The notes beneath the pieces are model-generated. The model worked only from the letters and a program-made list of their open reading frames with translations. It ran no database searches and was not told the DNA's origin. A program made the position numbers and the translations under genes. 64,000 nucleotides of DNA. It comes from Halobacillus_B sp963739045. Its GTDB lineage: Bacteria; Bacillota; Bacilli; Bacillales; Halobacillaceae. Below, one piece after another: positions 1-7,070 of this stretch (position 1 is the stretch's first letter; the number at the start of each line of letters is the position of its first letter). The stretch is taken from NCBI GenBank assembly GCA_963739045.1, contig CAVTYY010000001.1:124001-188000 (forward strand), written 5' to 3'.

Positions 1-1271
1 TACCTACATGGTTTGCCATGTTATTCAGTGCCGGTATGGGGATGGGACTCGTATTCTGGACCACAGCAGAGCCGATATCTCACGCCTTTAAGAACAGTCC
101 CGTTGCCGAGGAAGGCAGCCCTGAAGCGATCAAACAATCGTTGCAATTTTCATTTTTCCACTGGGGCATTCATGCCTGGGCAGTTTATGCGCTTGTTGCT
201 TTAGTACTTGCTTATTTTAAATTCCATAAAGGGTATCCGGGATTAGTAAGTGCTACCCTCATCCCGCTCTTCGGTGAAAAAAGAATGAAAGGAGTCTTTG
301 GTCAGCTGATTGACACTTTAGCCGTTGTCGCTACCGTTGTGGGTGTGGCTGCTACTTTAGGATTCGGGTCAGCCCAAATTAATGAAGGCCTCGCCTTTTT
401 ATTCGACACTCCAAGTAATTTCACCGTACAATTGATTATTCTGATTGTTTCTACTGCCTTATTTATATTTTCTGCCTGGTCAGGGGTTGATAAAGGCATT
501 AAATATTTAAGTAACATCAACATGGTCCTCGGATTCTTGCTCATGCTGCTCCTCCTGATTGTTGGACCTACCTTATATATCCTTAATATGTTCACGGATT
601 CTGTCGGAGGATATATAACGAACTTCTTTCACATGAGTCTGCGGATCGCTCCACTAAACGAAGATAATCGATCCTGGATAAATAACTGGACAATCTTTTA
701 CTGGGCCTGGTGGATCTCCTGGTCTCCATTTGTCGGGATATTCATTGCCAGAATTTCCAAAGGCCGTACAATAAAAGAATTTATGCTCGGAGTTTTATTT
801 GTTCCAGCGATTGTTTGTTTCATCTTCTTCGCTGTATTCGGAGTGTCCGCATTGGACCTTCAGCAGAAAGGGATCGAAGCGATTTCTAAATTCCCAATGG
901 AAACCGCTACCTTTGCTACTTTGCAGCATTATCCGCTGGGCACATTTATGTCCTTAATGACCATTGTAGTCATTGCGATCTTTTTCATTACATCTGCGGA
1001 CTCCGCTACATTTGTGTTAGGAATGCTGTCAACGAATGGTTCGATAAACCCTCCAGGTGTCGTAAAAATCGCTTGGGGACTGGCTCTTTCATCAATGGCA
1101 GCAATCATTGTCTACTTTGGTGGAACGCAAGGATTACAGAACGTATTAATCATCGCAGCCTTCCCGTTTTCGATCATTGTCTTGTTAATGGGGTACTCTT
1201 TCTTCAAAACCGCTAACCAAGAAATACGTGTCCATAAACCTAACAAAAAAGACAAGAAAAATAGTGCGTAA
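1..1271 (+). CDS. BCCT family betaine/choline/carnitine transporter, 5' truncated by window edge
   Basis: Secondary transporter of the betaine-carnitine-choline family, which imports quaternary-amine osmoprotectants with Na+ or H+ across the cytoplasmic membrane. The open frame is already running at base 3 (P-T-W-F-A-M), so the ATG at 18 is internal. About 420 residues are present and roughly 80-100 N-terminal residues are missing against the usual 500 or more. The family signature is plain: the block around 690-730 reads N-W-T-I-F-Y-W-A-W-W followed by S-W-S-P-F-V-G, the aromatic substrate-binding helix. The first visible helix carries the S-A-G-M-G-M-G-L-V-F-W stretch typical of the Na+-coupled betaine carriers. 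The short basic tail (K-K-D-K-K) is the cytoplasmic C-terminus. A strong terminator follows. Likely substrate is glycine betaine or choline; the exact one cannot be read from sequence. Confidence 0.95.
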   Translation, partial: PTWFAMLFSAGMGMGLVFWTTAEPISHAFKNSPVAEEGSPEAIKQSLQFSFFHWGIHAWAVYALVALVLAYFKFHKGYPGLVSATLIPLFGEKRMKGVFGQLIDTLAVVATVVGVAATLGFGSAQINEGLAFLFDTPSNFTVQLIILIVSTALFIFSAWSGVDKGIKYLSNINMVLGFLLMLLLLIVGPTLYILNMFTDSVGGYITNFFHMSLRIAPLNEDNRSWINNWTIFYWAWWISWSPFVGIFIARISKGRTIKEFMLGVLFVPAIVCFIFFAVFGVSALDLQQKGIEAISKFPMETATFATLQHYPLGTFMSLMTIVVIAIFFITSADSATFVLGMLSTNGSINPPGVVKIAWGLALSSMAAIIVYFGGTQGLQNVLIIAAFPFSIIVLLMGYSFFKTANQEIRVHKPNKKDKKNSA

Positions 1272-1300
1272 AGCTTAATGGTTAAGTAATATTTAGACTA

Positions 1301-1343
1301 AAAAATGTCTCCCTTTTCAACAAACGAGAGGGAGACATTTTTT
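1301..1343 (+). terminator. Rho-independent terminator after the BCCT gene
   Basis: Stem TGTCTCCCT / AGGGAGACA flanked by A-run and T-run (AAAAA...TTTTTT), 30 bases past the stop codon. The A/T flanks make it usable on either strand. Confidence 0.9.
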
Positions 1344-1628
1344 CATATTAATTTTATTGCCCCACTCTCCTCTGCCGCGAGTTTCGTGGCGAAAACGTGC
1401 AATAAGTCCCTTAAAGCGTGGACCAATCCGAGGAATTTTCCGTTGAACTGCAGAGAATGACTCTCTCGACTGGAAAAAGCCAGTGCTCTTTGAGTGGTTC
1501 CCTTATAGGTTCGTTATCTTCCTGTGCTAAGGTGGAAGGAAAAGGAATCATTACCTTCCAGACAGGCCGAATGGTCCTGACAATGATTTATCATTACGAA
1601 GAATAATCACCTAGCAAGGAGCATGAAT
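1344..1628. other. intergenic region with possible structured leader of ynfA
   Basis: No convincing gene. The stretch before ynfA contains several short potential hairpins: AGAG/CTCT near 1452-1466, CTGG/CCAG at 1470-1483, and a two-step stem CCTGT (1521-1525) + GGAAGG (1534-1539) pairing with CCTTCC (1554-1559) + ACAGG (1562-1566). I do not recognise a known riboswitch class. A 62-codon frame at 1418-1606 lacks a ribosome binding site and family resemblance. Confidence 0.35.
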
Positions 1629-1952
1629 ATGACGATTTTATTGTTTTTTCTCGCAGGGTTAGCAGAAATAGGTGGAGGATATTTAATATGGCTTTGGTTA
1701 CGAGAGGGCAAACCAGTATATTTTGGTGTCTTAGGAGGAGTATCTTTAATTCTTTACGGAATCATCGCCACACTCCAAACCTTCCCTTCCTTCGGCCGCG
1801 TTTACGCTGCTTACGGCGGAGTTTTTATTATTATGTCGGTATTGTGGGGATGGGCGATTGATAAGAAGACTCCAGATTCCTATGATCTTCTCGGTGCCTT
1901 CATTTGTGTCATTGGTGTGTTGGTCATGCTATGGGGCCCTAGAGGCTCTTAA
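1629..1952 (+). CDS. ynfA: YnfA family (UPF0060) small membrane protein
   Basis: Small four-helix inner-membrane protein of the YnfA/UPF0060 family, distantly related to the small multidrug resistance fold. About 107 residues, the family's normal size. Diagnostic features are the N-terminal A-G-L-A-E-I-G-G-G-Y segment, the W-L-W motif, the central G-R-V-Y-A-A-Y-G-G-V block and a final D-x-x-G-A-x-I-C helix. Start: AAGGAG at 1616-1621 sits 7 bases before ATG 1629, whereas the in-frame ATG at 1623 would be almost touching it; 1629 is preferred. It stands alone between a terminator and a convergent HAD gene. The biological substrate of the family is unsettled, so efflux is only a possibility. 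Confidence 0.9.
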   Translation: MTILLFFLAGLAEIGGGYLIWLWLREGKPVYFGVLGGVSLILYGIIATLQTFPSFGRVYAAYGGVFIIMSVLWGWAIDKKTPDSYDLLGAFICVIGVLVMLWGPRGS

Positions 1953-1981
1953 TTTTAAAGCAGAAATTCTATGAACCTTTC

Positions 1982-2656
1982 TCAGCCTGTGCAAGCATTC
2001 AATTGCCTAACCAGCTGGTGAATCTCACGTAAATCTTCAATAGAGTAATCTGATTTTACCTCATTCCAGTATTCGTCTTTTTTCCAAACCGCTGTCATTC
2101 CAGCATCTTTTGCTGCCTTCACATCTTTTTCTGGATGATCGCCAATAAACACACATTCTTCTGGAGATACCTGAAGTCTATCAGCGGCCCTTCTAAATAT
2201 TAATGGATCGGGTTTTTTTATCCCTTCCCATTCAGAGATAAGAATCGTATCCATGTATTGATCAACGTTCATAGCCTTAATGTTATCCATTTGAAAATTT
2301 CCTTTGCCATTGGTTATCATCCCCATCAAGAAATGACTTTTCTGCAATTTCTTTAAAGTTTCTACTAGATTAGGGAAAGGAATACAGCACTCTTTGAAAT
2401 GATTAAGATAATCCCGCAGCAATTCTTCCCAAGTGATTCTATGAATATCAAAATCATCTATTAATTGTTTGTACACTTGATCCTTCCAAACATAACCGCG
2501 GTTATCCAGTTCAATAAACCTATTCACAAACTTTTCTTTTGACACAGATGCCATCCGGGTGTAAAACCGTTCATACTGCTGACCAATGAAAATTTCCACA
2601 GATCTGTCCCGGTTCAATAATGTCCCATCTAAGTCAAAAATAATGGCTTTGATCAA
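1982..2656 (-). CDS. HAD superfamily hydrolase (phosphatase)
   Basis: Haloacid-dehalogenase-like phosphohydrolase, 224 residues. Motif I D-L-D-G-T lies at residues 8-12 (nucleophile Asp8, acid/base Asp10). Motif II is the M-I-T-N-G segment near residue 114, motif III the K-K-P-D-P lysine near 146, and motif IV the G-D-H-P-E-K-D metal site near 170. The helical cap between motifs I and II makes it a subclass I enzyme like phosphoglycolate or pyrophosphate phosphatases; the substrate cannot be assigned. Start is TTG at 2656, with AAAGGGGG nine bases upstream. It is convergent with ynfA and codirectional with the DUF2207 gene but separated from it by about 90 bases. Confidence 0.88.
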   Translation of the reverse strand: MIKAIIFDLDGTLLNRDRSVEIFIGQQYERFYTRMASVSKEKFVNRFIELDNRGYVWKDQVYKQLIDDFDIHRITWEELLRDYLNHFKECCIPFPNLVETLKKLQKSHFLMGMITNGKGNFQMDNIKAMNVDQYMDTILISEWEGIKKPDPLIFRRAADRLQVSPEECVFIGDHPEKDVKAAKDAGMTAVWKKDEYWNEVKSDYSIEDLREIHQLVRQLNACTG

Positions 2657-2748
2657 AATAAGAGTACCCCCTTTCTAGGTGAAAACCAACTTCTATCCGT
2701 ACATTTAGAACAGGCAGTATCGATTAAATTCCTCAAGGAACAGGAGCT

Positions 2749-4329
2749 TTAAAATGCTCCTGAACCCCCTCCGCCTCCGCCAACTCCGCCGCTGCCTGTA
2801 CCTGCGCTAGTTGCAGCGTAGACGGTTTTATTTGCGTCATGAAATCCGTCTTGGAACGTAACGGCAAGCAAAATAAGCACCGTCACATCCTGGTTCATAG
2901 GATAATCATTCTTTGGCAGACCCTTATACAGTCCGCTGCCCAAATCAAAGATGGACTGTTTAAATTTGTCTTCCTGGATGCCCTCTTTCCAACCTCTCAA
3001 GACTGCCAGCCCTCTAGCCGATTTCGGCCGGTACACAATCGCAAATGAAACAAATAATGCGGCTAGGATCATGGTCACAACCATCGCTATCGGCAGGTTA
3101 TAAATCGGATAGAAAACCGCTAAGGGGATCATTCCAACCGCAAGCAATACTGAAGTCCATCGAATTTTTGTGCCATTTTGATACAAGTGGTTTTCTTTCA
3201 CTTCTTCATTTACCGCGCTTCTCCAACGGCTGAAATCGGTTTGATACGTCGAATGATTTTTCTTATTTTTCACATAGGCTTTCAAATGCTCGGGTGTAAA
3301 GATCCCTTCTTCTCCAATTTCATAAAACAGCCAATCAATAAGAGTGGCTTCGTGGAGATGATCCGTCTCCTGATGAATCACACGAAAAGATTCGTCTTCA
3401 TTTCTTTCAATATAGCCTTTTCGAACAAGATCGAGTAACGCTGCCGTCAAAATATCCGTTGAAATCTTTCCACTTTTAACAAAAGCAAGAGTGGCGGGAA
3501 GACTCATTTCATCATTTAATTCGATTTGATCGCTGTCTCTTGCCGTTTCATTTTTCTTTCTAACCGCGCGTATCACAAGCAGAACAAGACAAAGCAGGAA
3601 AAATCCTAATAAGTATGGGCTGAGTGTTTGAAGTAGTTCATGACGATGCTGATGCCTGGCAATCTTTTGTTCCATATTTTCTTTGTCCGCAAGAATTTCG
3701 TTCAGAATAGTGCCGTCCTTCAAAGTTCCGGGTGAGAATATAGCTGGATCATAAGCCACTCGTATGTCGCCATTTTTTCCCGCTGGCACTGTTCCCAGTT
3801 TAAAGAGTACGCTCCCGTCGTTTACTATTTTCTCAGTTCCATAAGCTTTATCATATCCGACCGCAGCTAAGGGAGAGGAATCGACTGGAGGATGTACACC
3901 AATCGTTAAATGATGATAGGTCGTTTCATTTCCACTATCAAAAAATGGCCAGTAAAACTGAGCGGCATCCGAATAGAACTCCATCCCTTCATGGATTATG
4001 TAGCTTAACTTAATGGTGATGGTTTCATCCTTGCCAGCTCGATAGACTTTAAACGTATGATCTTCTTGCTTAACCTCTAAGGGCTTTCCGTTTTCGCTTG
4101 CCTCCACGTTTGAAATAGTTGCCCCTTTTTTGGGAATGATGGTTCGAGTAATCCCGTGAAATTCTCCATCAAAATCATACGTGTACACTTCATCCACTTG
4201 TACTTCCCCATTTTTCTGCAAATAGGCATCCATGTGCGTTTGATCAATATTAAATTCGACAGCCAAAGAATGAACAGGAAATAACCCTGCCATAACCACA
4301 GCGGTCAGCAGTATGATCCACTTTTTCAT
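2749..4329 (-). CDS. DUF2207 domain-containing membrane protein
   Basis: Predicted membrane protein of the DUF2207 (YciQ-like) family, about 526 residues. A signal peptide (M-K-K-W-I-I-L-L-T-A ... S-L-A) starts the chain. Next comes a long extracytoplasmic beta-rich domain (roughly residues 25-225) with the typical D-F-D-G-E-F-H-G-I-T-R motif. A first membrane helix lies near 240, followed by a cytoplasmic segment, two further helices near 405-435, and a glycine/serine-rich C-terminus (G-G-V-G-G-G-G-G-G-S-G). This order is characteristic of the family. Start chosen at ATG 4329 because GGAGGAGGG lies just upstream; the in-frame codon at 4347 has no such site. Function is unknown. It is divergent from the Bce-type module, with about 180 bases between. 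Confidence 0.88.
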   Translation of the reverse strand: MKKWIILLTAVVMAGLFPVHSLAVEFNIDQTHMDAYLQKNGEVQVDEVYTYDFDGEFHGITRTIIPKKGATISNVEASENGKPLEVKQEDHTFKVYRAGKDETITIKLSYIIHEGMEFYSDAAQFYWPFFDSGNETTYHHLTIGVHPPVDSSPLAAVGYDKAYGTEKIVNDGSVLFKLGTVPAGKNGDIRVAYDPAIFSPGTLKDGTILNEILADKENMEQKIARHQHRHELLQTLSPYLLGFFLLCLVLLVIRAVRKKNETARDSDQIELNDEMSLPATLAFVKSGKISTDILTAALLDLVRKGYIERNEDESFRVIHQETDHLHEATLIDWLFYEIGEEGIFTPEHLKAYVKNKKNHSTYQTDFSRWRSAVNEEVKENHLYQNGTKIRWTSVLLAVGMIPLAVFYPIYNLPIAMVVTMILAALFVSFAIVYRPKSARGLAVLRGWKEGIQEDKFKQSIFDLGSGLYKGLPKNDYPMNQDVTVLILLAVTFQDGFHDANKTVYAATSAGTGSGGVGGGGGGSGAF

Positions 4330-4469
4330 CCTGGTCCCTCCTCCCATTTCTTATTAGTTATACGACATCCCCACTCATTAGGTTTCAAAAACTCTGGAGA
4401 AGTTGTCTGCCCCTTTAACCCTCCATTTGACCGCAGTGCCTATTCAAAACGCCCCTCGCTTATTTTTGC

Positions 4470-4475
4470 TATAAT
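4470..4475 (+). promoter_or_regulatory. candidate -10 element of the bce-type regulator operon
   Basis: TATAAT lies about 35 bases before the response regulator start. No good -35 hexamer is seen at 16-18 bases (TTGACC at 4427 is too far), so this is a partial match only. Confidence 0.35.
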
Positions 4476-4511
4476 TTGAAGAGAATGCTGAAGGAAAGCG
4501 TGGTGCTTCAT

Positions 4512-5201
4512 ATGTTTAAAATCCTGCTCATCGAAGACGATGTAACCCTTTTCCGAGAGATTCAAGAGCGTCTTGGCCAGTGGTCGTATGATGTTTGCGG
4601 TGTAAAGGACTTCCACAATGTAATGGATACCTTTACCAATCTTAAACCTGAACTGGTGATTATAGATATTCAACTGCCCAAATTTGATGGTTTCCACTGG
4701 TGCCGGATGATCCGTGAACATTCTAACGTCCCCATCATCTTCCTATCATCAAGGGATCATCCCACAGATATGGTCATGTCTATGAATTTAGGTGCAGATG
4801 ATTTTATTCAAAAACCCTTCCATTTTGACGTCCTTATTGCCAAGATTCAGGCGATTCTACGAAGGGTTTACAATTATAATACGGAAGTGAATGAACTGAA
4901 ATCATGGAATGGAGCCACTTTTGACATGGAACGAAATCGAATTTCCAATGAGCATGGTACGATCGAATTGACGAAAAATGAGATGTTTATATTAAAACAA
5001 CTCATTGATAAAAAGAATAAAATTGTCAGTCGCGAAGAACTCATTCAAAGCTTGTGGGACGATGAGCGATTTGTCAGCGATAACACCTTAACGGTAAATG
5101 TAAACCGTTTACGCAAACGACTGGCAGAGGTTGAACTTGGATACGCTATTGAAACAAAAGTCGGCCAAGGCTATAAAGCCATAGAAGTGGTGAACCCATG
5201 A
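4512..5201 (+). CDS. BceR-like OmpR-family response regulator
   Basis: DNA-binding response regulator, 229 residues: receiver domain at 1-115 with acidic pocket Glu8-Asp9-Asp10, phosphoacceptor Asp52 (I-I-D-I-Q-L-P) and Lys101 (Q-K-P-F), then a winged-helix output domain. Together with the next three genes it forms a BceRSAB-type detoxification module: the regulator activates the ABC transporter genes when peptide antibiotics acting on the cell-wall lipid II cycle are sensed. Start: ATG 4512 matches the usual family N-terminus (M-F-K-I-L-L-I-E-D-D). GTG 4503 has better spacing to AAGGAAAG (4491-4498), so three extra residues are possible. Its stop overlaps the kinase start by 4 bases, indicating translational coupling. 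Confidence 0.93.
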   Translation: MFKILLIEDDVTLFREIQERLGQWSYDVCGVKDFHNVMDTFTNLKPELVIIDIQLPKFDGFHWCRMIREHSNVPIIFLSSRDHPTDMVMSMNLGADDFIQKPFHFDVLIAKIQAILRRVYNYNTEVNELKSWNGATFDMERNRISNEHGTIELTKNEMFILKQLIDKKNKIVSREELIQSLWDDERFVSDNTLTVNVNRLRKRLAEVELGYAIETKVGQGYKAIEVVNP

Positions 5202-6202
5202 TCTTCAGATATATAAGAGAACGTCTCAGCTGGCTGCTGCTCATCTTTATTCTCCAGATTCTAGCTTTATTTGTCGGTTACATAGATCCAACGATTCCTT
5301 TTACATCCGTGATCTATTATACTTTTCTCTCGACGTTAGTCACCGTGCTGTTCTTTTTCATCCGTTATCCAAGAGAGACCTCCTTTTTCAAACAAATGGA
5401 AGATCGTCACTTTGATTTGGATCTTTCCAGCCTGCCTGAAGCACAGCGTCCATTTGAGAAAATCATTGAAGAAAATATGGCGGAAGAATTGGCACACTTA
5501 AAAGAAGAAGCTTCCTCCCTTCAAAAAGCATCGGAACAAGAAAAGGATGATCTGCTAGCCTGGATCCATGAAGTGAAAACTCCTTTAACGGCCATGTATT
5601 TGATGATCCAGCGTCTGGAGGATGCTAGATCAAAGCAGCAGTTCACTTATGAATGGCTCAGAGTCCACTTGCTTCTCGATCAGCAGCTCCACCAGAAGCG
5701 CATTCCATTTATTGAGAATGATTTGTATGTTGAAAAGGTCGAACTTGAGCCTCTGATTTTTAACGAAATTAAAACTTTACAATCATGGTGCATGCAAAAA
5801 GGTATTGGATTCGACTTAGCTATAAAGGAAAAGGAAGTGCTGAGTGACGCTAAGTGGTTGACCTTTATCATCCGTCAGTTCTTAACCAATGCCGTAAAAT
5901 ATAGTGAATCGACAGACATAGAGGTTAAAACAGAAATTCACCAAGGTCATATGCAGCTGATCATCCAAGATCACGGCAGAGGTATTGACCCAAAAGACCT
6001 CCCCCGTATCTTTGATAAAGGATTTACTTCTACGAGCGATCATAATGATGGAAAAGCGACAGGAATGGGCTTATATTTAGCTGGAAAAGTCGCTGCTTCG
6101 CTGAAAATCGAATTAAATGTGAACTCCATCCTTCATAAAGGCACAACCGCCTTTCTCACCTTCCCCAATCAAAATGACTTTGTCCATATCACAAGCATGT
6201 GA
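5198..6202 (+). CDS. BceS-like intramembrane-sensing histidine kinase
   Basis: Short membrane kinase of 334 residues with two closely spaced membrane helices (about 11-28 and 36-55), almost no extracellular loop and no extracytoplasmic sensor, the hallmark of intramembrane-sensing kinases. His124 lies in W-I-H-E-V-K-T-P-L, the HisKA_2-like H-box of the Bce group. The ATPase domain follows with an N-box (F-L-T-N-A-V-K-Y-S), D-H-G-R-G-I and G-M-G-L-Y-L. In this family the kinase does not sense peptide itself but responds to flux through the BceAB transporter encoded next door. Start ATG 5198 overlaps the regulator stop. The stop codon TGA (6200-6202) lies inside the palindromic operator described separately. 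Confidence 0.93.
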   Translation: MIFRYIRERLSWLLLIFILQILALFVGYIDPTIPFTSVIYYTFLSTLVTVLFFFIRYPRETSFFKQMEDRHFDLDLSSLPEAQRPFEKIIEENMAEELAHLKEEASSLQKASEQEKDDLLAWIHEVKTPLTAMYLMIQRLEDARSKQQFTYEWLRVHLLLDQQLHQKRIPFIENDLYVEKVELEPLIFNEIKTLQSWCMQKGIGFDLAIKEKEVLSDAKWLTFIIRQFLTNAVKYSESTDIEVKTEIHQGHMQLIIQDHGRGIDPKDLPRIFDKGFTSTSDHNDGKATGMGLYLAGKVAASLKIELNVNSILHKGTTAFLTFPNQNDFVHITSM

Positions 6203-6223
6203 CAGAAATGTCATATGCTTGTG
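6190..6223 (+). promoter_or_regulatory. BceR-type operator, near-perfect 15-bp inverted repeat
   Basis: Left arm 6190-6204 and right arm 6209-6223 are complementary at 14 of 15 positions around a GAAA spacer. The core is TGACA-N4-TGTCA (6200-6213), matching the T-N-ACA-N4-TGT-N-A pattern known for BceR-like regulators. It overlaps the kinase stop codon and lies about 55 bases upstream of the TATAAT that precedes the transporter genes. It could also weakly act as a hairpin at the end of the regulator transcript, though it has no clean T-run. Confidence 0.75.
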
Positions 6224-6268
6224 TTGTTTTGTTCGTTGAATGAAAGGAAAAATTGCTTCCCCAGCTTT

Positions 6269-6274
6269 TATAAT
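6269..6274 (+). promoter_or_regulatory. -10 element of the bceAB-like promoter
   Basis: Perfect TATAAT, 35 bases before the ATPase start, with no consensus -35 at the normal distance. That is expected for a promoter needing an activator bound at the upstream palindrome. Confidence 0.65.
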
Positions 6275-6308
6275 GAATTTAGATACTAGAAACGGGAGGA
6301 ATAAGAAT

Positions 6309-7070
6309 ATGGCCATTTTAGAAGCCACGAAAATTCATAAAAGCTATGGAAATAAATTTACTAAACAAGAGGTATTAAGGGGAATTAATCTGAAGATTGC
6401 CAAAGGAGAATTTGTCAGTATTATGGGTGCGTCAGGCTCAGGAAAAACAACGCTGTTAAATGTCCTGTCCTCCATCGACCGTGTCAGCCATGGATCAATT
6501 AAAATTGAGGATACCGAAATTACAGGCAGAAAGGAAAAGAAGCTGGCAGAGTTCCGCAAGCATCATCTTGGCTTTATTTTTCAGGAATATAACCTGCTTG
6601 ATACATTAACGGTAAAGGAAAATATTCTGCTCCCGCTCTCCATTTCAAAGATGCCAAGAAAAGAAGCGGTTACACGCTTTGACGCCCTGGCCAAGGATCT
6701 AGGGATCTTAGACATCGCCGACAAGTATCCTAACGAAATTTCAGGCGGGCAGAAACAGCGAACGTCGGCAGCCCGGGCATTCGTTCACCAGCCGAGCATC
6801 ATTTTTGCAGATGAACCTACAGGAGCTTTAGATTCTAAGTCCGCATCAGACCTGCTGAATAAACTGAGCGAGCTGAACGAAAAACGTGCGTCAACGATCG
6901 CGATGGTGACGCATGATCCCGTTGCGGCCAGTTACTGCACGCGGGTAATCTTCATTAAAGATGGGCAGATCTACACGCAGCTGACAAAAGGTGAGCAGTC
7001 ACGTCAAACCTTTTTCAAAGATATTATGAAAACGCAAGGCGTCTTGGGCGGTGTCCAGGATGAGTATTAA
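6309..7070 (+). CDS. BceA-like ABC transporter ATP-binding protein
   Basis: Nucleotide-binding subunit, 253 residues, of a MacB/Bce-type exporter. Walker A G-A-S-G-S-G-K-T-T at residues 40-48, Q-loop F-Q-E-Y-N near 91, signature I-S-G-G-Q-K-Q at 144-150, Walker B I-I-F-A-D-E-P at 164-170 and H-loop V-T-H-D are all present. It energises the large permease encoded immediately downstream. In this family the pair removes cell-wall-active peptides such as bacitracin or lantibiotics from their lipid targets. Start ATG 6309 is set by GGGAGGA at 6294-6300; the in-frame ATG at 6240 has no site and would lie upstream of the promoter's likely start point. The stop overlaps the permease start by 11 bases. 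Confidence 0.95.
   Translation: MAILEATKIHKSYGNKFTKQEVLRGINLKIAKGEFVSIMGASGSGKTTLLNVLSSIDRVSHGSIKIEDTEITGRKEKKLAEFRKHHLGFIFQEYNLLDTLTVKENILLPLSISKMPRKEAVTRFDALAKDLGILDIADKYPNEISGGQKQRTSAARAFVHQPSIIFADEPTGALDSKSASDLLNKLSELNEKRASTIAMVTHDPVAASYCTRVIFIKDGQIYTQLTKGEQSRQTFFKDIMKTQGVLGGVQDEY

Noticed and set aside
1418..1606. 62-codon plus-strand frame before ynfA
   Set aside because: No ribosome binding site and no family resemblance; overlaps potential RNA stems.
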